Source: Agapanthus africanus
Lineage: Eukaryota > Streptophyta > Magnoliopsida > Asparagales > Amaryllidaceae
Assembly (NCBI GenBank): GCA_030015575.1
Contig: JASDDO010000026.1
Span: 451,399,096-451,463,095 of the forward strand
Direction: 5' to 3'
DNA: 64,000 bases
Shown here: in pieces, positions 59,854 to 64,000 of the stretch
How positions within the stretch are numbered: the first letter of the stretch is position 1
How the letters are laid out: each line of letters starts with the position of its first letter
Position numbers and translations under genes: made by a program
The notes under the pieces: model-generated
What the model saw: the letters and a program-made list of their open reading frames with translations, nothing else
Told to the model about the DNA's origin: nothing
Database searches by the model: none

Positions 59854-59868
59854 CTTCTAGAAGCTTCT
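59854..59868 (-). promoter_or_regulatory. Heat-shock element in the D LTR
   Basis: TTCTAGAAGCTTC with TTC 59855-59857, GAA 59860-59862, TTC 59865-59867, plus another GAA at 59871-59873 one base off phase. Confidence 0.6.
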
Positions 59869-60949
59869 CGGAAATTACGAGAACGCCCCTCGCATCCGTG
59901 AAAACACGGAAAAACTTTAGACTGTATAAATCCAATAACCCGATAGTAGAATCTGGCTTAAACCAAAGCCGGCTAGTAAAAACTGTTCGAATGTCGTACG
60001 TGCGTTTAAACACGTATGCGTCCGAACCATTGTCGTAAAACCATACGACCTCTATATCTTTTCGCCTGGGTTTGGGAAATCTTTGTATGGGACTCTAAAG
60101 ACTCGACTACTACGCTGGCAGTGGGTTTAACTACAGACCGCAAGCGGCACCAGCTGTACGTAACGGTCCCTAGGTAGTTGTCGATAAGAAAGCCGATGAG
60201 GTAACCCATCCGAAATCCTACTGAGCCTGTCCGTGACAATATCCGCACAGTCCGGTCTGTTCGTCTAAGAGTATCGCATGTATGGTCTAGGGAGGTGGTG
60301 GACGTCAGACCCCTAATAACCGTACAAGTCGTGTCGGCATGGCTTAAGACCATCCGAGAATCTACTGATCAGTCCCTTAGTAATTCTCAATCAGCCCTGG
60401 CCAGGGACTTATGGTAATGACCAACCGATCACCGTGCGTTATCAACTCCCTATACCGGGAGAGACGAATCCCCAACAGTCACTCACTGCCTCCACATGGC
60501 TCGGGACTGTGCCCAACTAAAACCTGTTTGCATGACTCCTTTGAGCCGTGGTAGGGTAATAATCAAAGCACAGTTGGAACTCACACGAGACAAATGATGA
60601 CTTTAAGTCAACGGACTATCTGCACACATGTCACTTGAGAACTGCTATCTGACGTTAGGTATAATACCATCCAGTCAGTTCTCGGCGAGTCCTGTCCGGT
60701 GTACTCACATCCAGTGAGCATCTGTATACAATCTTAGGTGCACTCCACCAATGGCTGCGGGACCAATCCATCGCCCCTCCTCAGGGTCTAGATATGTATA
60801 CACTAGTCTGCTCCGGAGTATCAATGCCCAGTCTCGATACTCCTACGACCAGAGACATCTAAGGGTGTGCCTATTGACTATCCAGCTCCCACTAGTATGA
60901 CTGCCATCTCAACGCCGGTAGTCAGACAAACACTCTATGGGCTTTATCA

Positions 60950-60952
<3 letters not shown>

Positions 60953-60981
<29 letters not shown>
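60953..60981. repeat. (AC)n(AT)n microsatellite
   Basis: Alternating CA followed by TA inside the D LTR. Confidence 0.9.
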
Positions 60982-60982
<1 letters not shown>

Positions 60983-61120
60983 AACACCAAGTAAAATATA
61001 TCATACGTTAAGATAAAGACAAACCAAATAGCATACTATCATATCAAGCAAGACTGTCATGTACATACATATCCCAAGCATCCTATACAATGTAGGCCTC
61101 TAGGGCATATATATCCAACA

Positions 61121-61139
61121 ATCTCCCACTTGCACTAAG
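61121..61139 (-). other. Polypurine tract of D
   Basis: Sense CTTAGTGCAAGTGGGAGAT, next to the 3' LTR. Confidence 0.88.
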
Positions 61140-61172
61140 GCCTATAATTGGTGCAATGAGTACCCACTGTCT

Positions 61173-63992
61173 CTACCAGATCCAGTTGCTGGCGTACCGC
61201 ATGCCCAACATCTCAAACAGCCTTTCGAACTGCACTTGAGGGATGGCCTTGGTGAATGGATCTGCCGTGTTGTCTTTTGTGTCCACTCTCCGTATCTCTA
61301 TCTCCCGACGATCCACGATCTCCCTGATCAGGTGAAACCGCCTTAAGATATGCCTGGATTTCTGATGGGACCTTGGTTCCTTCGCTAAAACTACAGCGCC
61401 ATTGTTATCACAATACAAAGGTATTGGATTGGTAATGGACGGAACCACCCGAAGTTCAGAAATGAACTTCCTCATCCAGACAACCTCTTTTACGGCTTCA
61501 CTAACAGCTATATACTCAGCCTCCATAGTTGAGTCTGCGACGGTATCCTGTTTGGAACTCCTCCAACATACCGCCCCTCCATTGAGGGTAAACACAAAAA
61601 CCGAAATGGATTTAGAATCATCTTTGTCACTTTGGAAGTCGGAGTCGGTAAAAGTCTCTTCCTGGAGGTCTTTATTATCGTAAATTAAGAACATCTCCTT
61701 AGTCCTTCTCAGGTACTTGAGAATGTTCTTCACCGCTATCCAATGTTTCTCACCTGGGTCAGACTCATACCTGCTTACCACACTAAGTGCGTAAGTTATA
61801 TCCGGTTTGGTACATAATATCGCATACATTATTGATCCTACCGCCGAAGCGTAGGGTATAATGCTCATGCGAGCCCTCTCTTCATCAGTCTTTGGAGACA
61901 TCTCTTTGGAGAGGGTGATTCCGTGACAAGCGGGCATATTGCGGCGCTTGGAATCTTCCATACTAAATCTCTTTAGTATAGTGTCTATATACCTGGACTG
62001 TGAAAGTCCCAACATTCTATTAGATCTATCACGATAGATCTTAATGCCCAGAATGTATGATGCATCTCCTAAGTTTTTCATAGAGAATTTCTGTGACAAG
62101 AAGAGCTTTACTGATTGTAGCATAGGGATATCATTCCCTATCAGTAGTATGTCGTCGACGTATAAAACGAGGAAGACTACTGCTCTTTCTACAATCTTCC
62201 TATAAATACATGGTTCATCTACATTTTTGATAAAGTCAAATTCTTTAACTGTCTCATCAAAGCAGATGTTCCAACTGCGCGATGCTTGCTTTAATCCATA
62301 AATGGATTTAAGCAACTTGCAGACTCTTCCGCTGCTCCCACTGTCTAAGAAACCTTCTGGTTGATCCATGTAAACACTCTCTTCTAAATGTCCATTTAGA
62401 AAAGCTGTTTTTACGTCCATCTGCCAGATTTCATAGTCATGGATGGCAGCAATCGCAAGCAGGATCTGAATGGATTTAAGCATAGCTACAGGTGAAAAGG
62501 TTTCATCATAGTCCAATCCTGGTCTTTGACGAAAACCTTTTGCTACGAGTCTAGCTTTGTAGGTTTCCACTTGTCCAAATGCACCAATCTTCTTTTTGAA
62601 GATCCATTTGCATCCAACTGGTTTTACTCCAGGAGGAGCAACTTCTAAAGTCCATACTTTATTGGTGTACATGGATTCCATTTCGGATCTCATAGCATCC
62701 ATCCATTTTACCGAGTCACTACTCGTAATAGCCTGCTGAAAACTAGTAGGCTCATCATCATCGATGATGCAATCCTCTCGATCCCCATCTAGAAGAAAAC
62801 CATAGTATCTTTCAGGAGGATGAGAAAGTCTGCTAGATCTGCGGAGTGGCGTTGGTGCGTCATGCTCTATTGAAATCTGAGGTTCTACTAAGTCCTCGGT
62901 AGCAGTTTGAGATTCTGGAATTTCTTCCAACTCTACCGCGCTCCCACTAATTTCTTTTGCAAGAAATTCGCTTTCTAAGAAGACAATTTGACGAGCGAGA
63001 AACATCTTTTGTTCTTCAGTGTGGTAGACCATATACCCCCTTGAATGCTTGGGGTATCCTACAAACTTGCATAAAACCGATCGTGCCTCGAGCTTGTCCG
63101 GTTTATGCTTTTTAACATATACCGGACACCCCCATATCTTGATATACTTGAGATATGGTCTCTTCCCGCTCCACATTTCATATGGAGTGGTAGGCATAGA
63201 CTTAGTCGGAACTCTATTTAATAGGTATGCTGCTGATTCTAGAGCAAATCCCCAGAAGGAAAGTGGCAACTCAGCACTACTCATCATTGAACGCACCATG
63301 TCCAACAGAGTGCGATTCCTCCTTTCTGATACACCATTATGTTGAGGTGTATAAGGCGGAGTAAGCTGAGAGAGAATTCCATTCTCATTTAAGCATTCAA
63401 GGAAACTGGTACTTAAGTATTCTCCACCTCGATCAGATCGAAGTGTCTTGAGGCTTTTACCAGTTTGTTTCTTTACTTCATTTTTATACTCCTTAAACTT
63501 CTCAAAAGCCTCGGGTTTATGCTTCATTAAGAACATATGTCCATACCTAGAGAAGTCATCAGTAAAAGTGATGAAGTAGGAGTGACCACTTCGTGCATGC
63601 GTAGACATCGGACCACATACATCACTGTGTATAAGTCCCAAGAGTTCAGTGGCTCTTTCTCCGTGTCCGGTGAACGGAGATTTGGTCATTTTTCCTCTGA
63701 TACATGATTGACAAGTTGCATATGATGAATATTCAAACGGATCTAAATATCCATCTTTATGTAACTTAGTCAACCTTGTTTCATTTATATGACCAAGTCT
63801 ACAATGCCATAGGAAGGCTTGATTCGAATCTGGAGCCTTTCTTTTACGCGTGTTTTGAATATTGAAAATTTGAGGTTGATTAAGTATGTTTATGCCGTTT
63901 TCCAGTGTGCCATACCCAATCAGTTCTTGATTTAGGTGAATGTTCATAACATTTCTTTCAAGCGCAAAACTATATCCTTCATTTGATAACAA
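61173..63992 (-). CDS. D copia polyprotein: integrase, reverse transcriptase, RNase H
   Basis: 939 codons without interruption; the frame start is an internal Met because gag and protease lie past the window edge. Integrase: HHCC at His63, His68, Cys94, Cys97 and catalytic Asp124, Asp187, Glu223 (35 residues between the last two, as usual). Reverse transcriptase at about 447-690 with catalytic Asp526 and YVDD at 611-614. RNase H at about 775-870 with Asp783, Glu826, Asp862. It ends with the conserved tail KEPRSHQKSRHILRRFHLIR and ADPFTK, absent in B. Every catalytic residue I can check is present, so this is the only apparently functional pol here. Confidence 0.93.
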   Translation of the reverse strand: MLSNEGYSFALERNVMNIHLNQELIGYGTLENGINILNQPQIFNIQNTRKRKAPDSNQAFLWHCRLGHINETRLTKLHKDGYLDPFEYSSYATCQSCIRGKMTKSPFTGHGERATELLGLIHSDVCGPMSTHARSGHSYFITFTDDFSRYGHMFLMKHKPEAFEKFKEYKNEVKKQTGKSLKTLRSDRGGEYLSTSFLECLNENGILSQLTPPYTPQHNGVSERRNRTLLDMVRSMMSSAELPLSFWGFALESAAYLLNRVPTKSMPTTPYEMWSGKRPYLKYIKIWGCPVYVKKHKPDKLEARSVLCKFVGYPKHSRGYMVYHTEEQKMFLARQIVFLESEFLAKEISGSAVELEEIPESQTATEDLVEPQISIEHDAPTPLRRSSRLSHPPERYYGFLLDGDREDCIIDDDEPTSFQQAITSSDSVKWMDAMRSEMESMYTNKVWTLEVAPPGVKPVGCKWIFKKKIGAFGQVETYKARLVAKGFRQRPGLDYDETFSPVAMLKSIQILLAIAAIHDYEIWQMDVKTAFLNGHLEESVYMDQPEGFLDSGSSGRVCKLLKSIYGLKQASRSWNICFDETVKEFDFIKNVDEPCIYRKIVERAVVFLVLYVDDILLIGNDIPMLQSVKLFLSQKFSMKNLGDASYILGIKIYRDRSNRMLGLSQSRYIDTILKRFSMEDSKRRNMPACHGITLSKEMSPKTDEERARMSIIPYASAVGSIMYAILCTKPDITYALSVVSRYESDPGEKHWIAVKNILKYLRRTKEMFLIYDNKDLQEETFTDSDFQSDKDDSKSISVFVFTLNGGAVCWRSSKQDTVADSTMEAEYIAVSEAVKEVVWMRKFISELRVVPSITNPIPLYCDNNGAVVLAKEPRSHQKSRHILRRFHLIREIVDRREIEIRRVDTKDNTADPFTKAIPQVQFERLFEMLGMRYASNWIW

Positions 63993-64000
63993 AGATACTG

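Larger units (their letters stand above)
59176..61120 (-). repeat. D 3' LTR
   Basis: 1945 bases, TGTAAGTCGATG to ATCCAACA. Close to the B LTRs in several blocks (59840-60130) but distinct elsewhere. Inserted in the C-like fragment; CCCTC (59171-59175) is the candidate target duplication, with its partner outside the window. Holds a heat-shock element and an AC/AT microsatellite. Confidence 0.92.

Noticed and set aside
1-64000. CRISPR arrays, operons, bacterial promoters, tRNA or rRNA genes
   Set aside because: Nothing of these kinds is visible; direct repeats here are LTRs, leader modules and microsatellites of plant retrotransposons.

Overview
This window is repeat-only DNA from a flowering-plant nuclear genome. 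I see no host gene, tRNA or rRNA. The organism type is inferred from plant-type Ty1/copia retrotransposons primed by initiator Met-tRNA (TGGTATCAGAGCC), a plant Ty3/gypsy-type non-autonomous element, and AT-rich microsatellites. I cannot name the species.

Layout. 1-2667: left-truncated 5' end of a + strand copia-like element (E). 2668-6464: two nested copies of a repeat beginning TGTCACGACCCG (G1, G2). 6465-57441: a large + strand copia element (A) broken up by three insertions. Its 5' LTR (6465-36651) holds (i) a minus-strand array, B, of three LTRs and two internal regions at 6518-24049 with one flanking duplication TATTA, and (ii) a 10.4-kb minus-strand gypsy-type non-autonomous element at 25793-36218 with duplication GAGAA. 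The A leader is present twice (36666-39355 and from 39356). The second copy is interrupted by minus-strand copia element C (39702-49687, duplication CGTCA). The A gag-pol remnant (52202-55140) and 3' LTR (55228-57441) follow. 57442-59175 is a fragment of a C-like element. From 59176 to the end is minus-strand copia element D, with its 3' LTR and an intact-looking pol frame that runs to the window edge.

How the parts relate. A, B, C, D and E belong to related families: about 2-kb LTRs with shared blocks, the same primer site type, and the same GAG/PR/IN/RT/RNase H order. Only D keeps a long open pol here; A, B and C are decayed. The LARD-like element has only a truncated zinc-knuckle gag remnant and an acidic frame, so it would depend on proteins supplied in trans.

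The most unusual signal is non-coding. Between primer site and gag, these families carry a roughly 2-2.5 kb leader that is recognisably conserved even where coding regions have collapsed. It contains three hairpins at nearly fixed spacing (about 92 and 84 nt) whose stems differ between families yet still pair, plus other shared modules. This suggests a selected RNA structure in the genomic or gag mRNA. A second signal is a perfect three-unit heat-shock element in the B and D LTRs.
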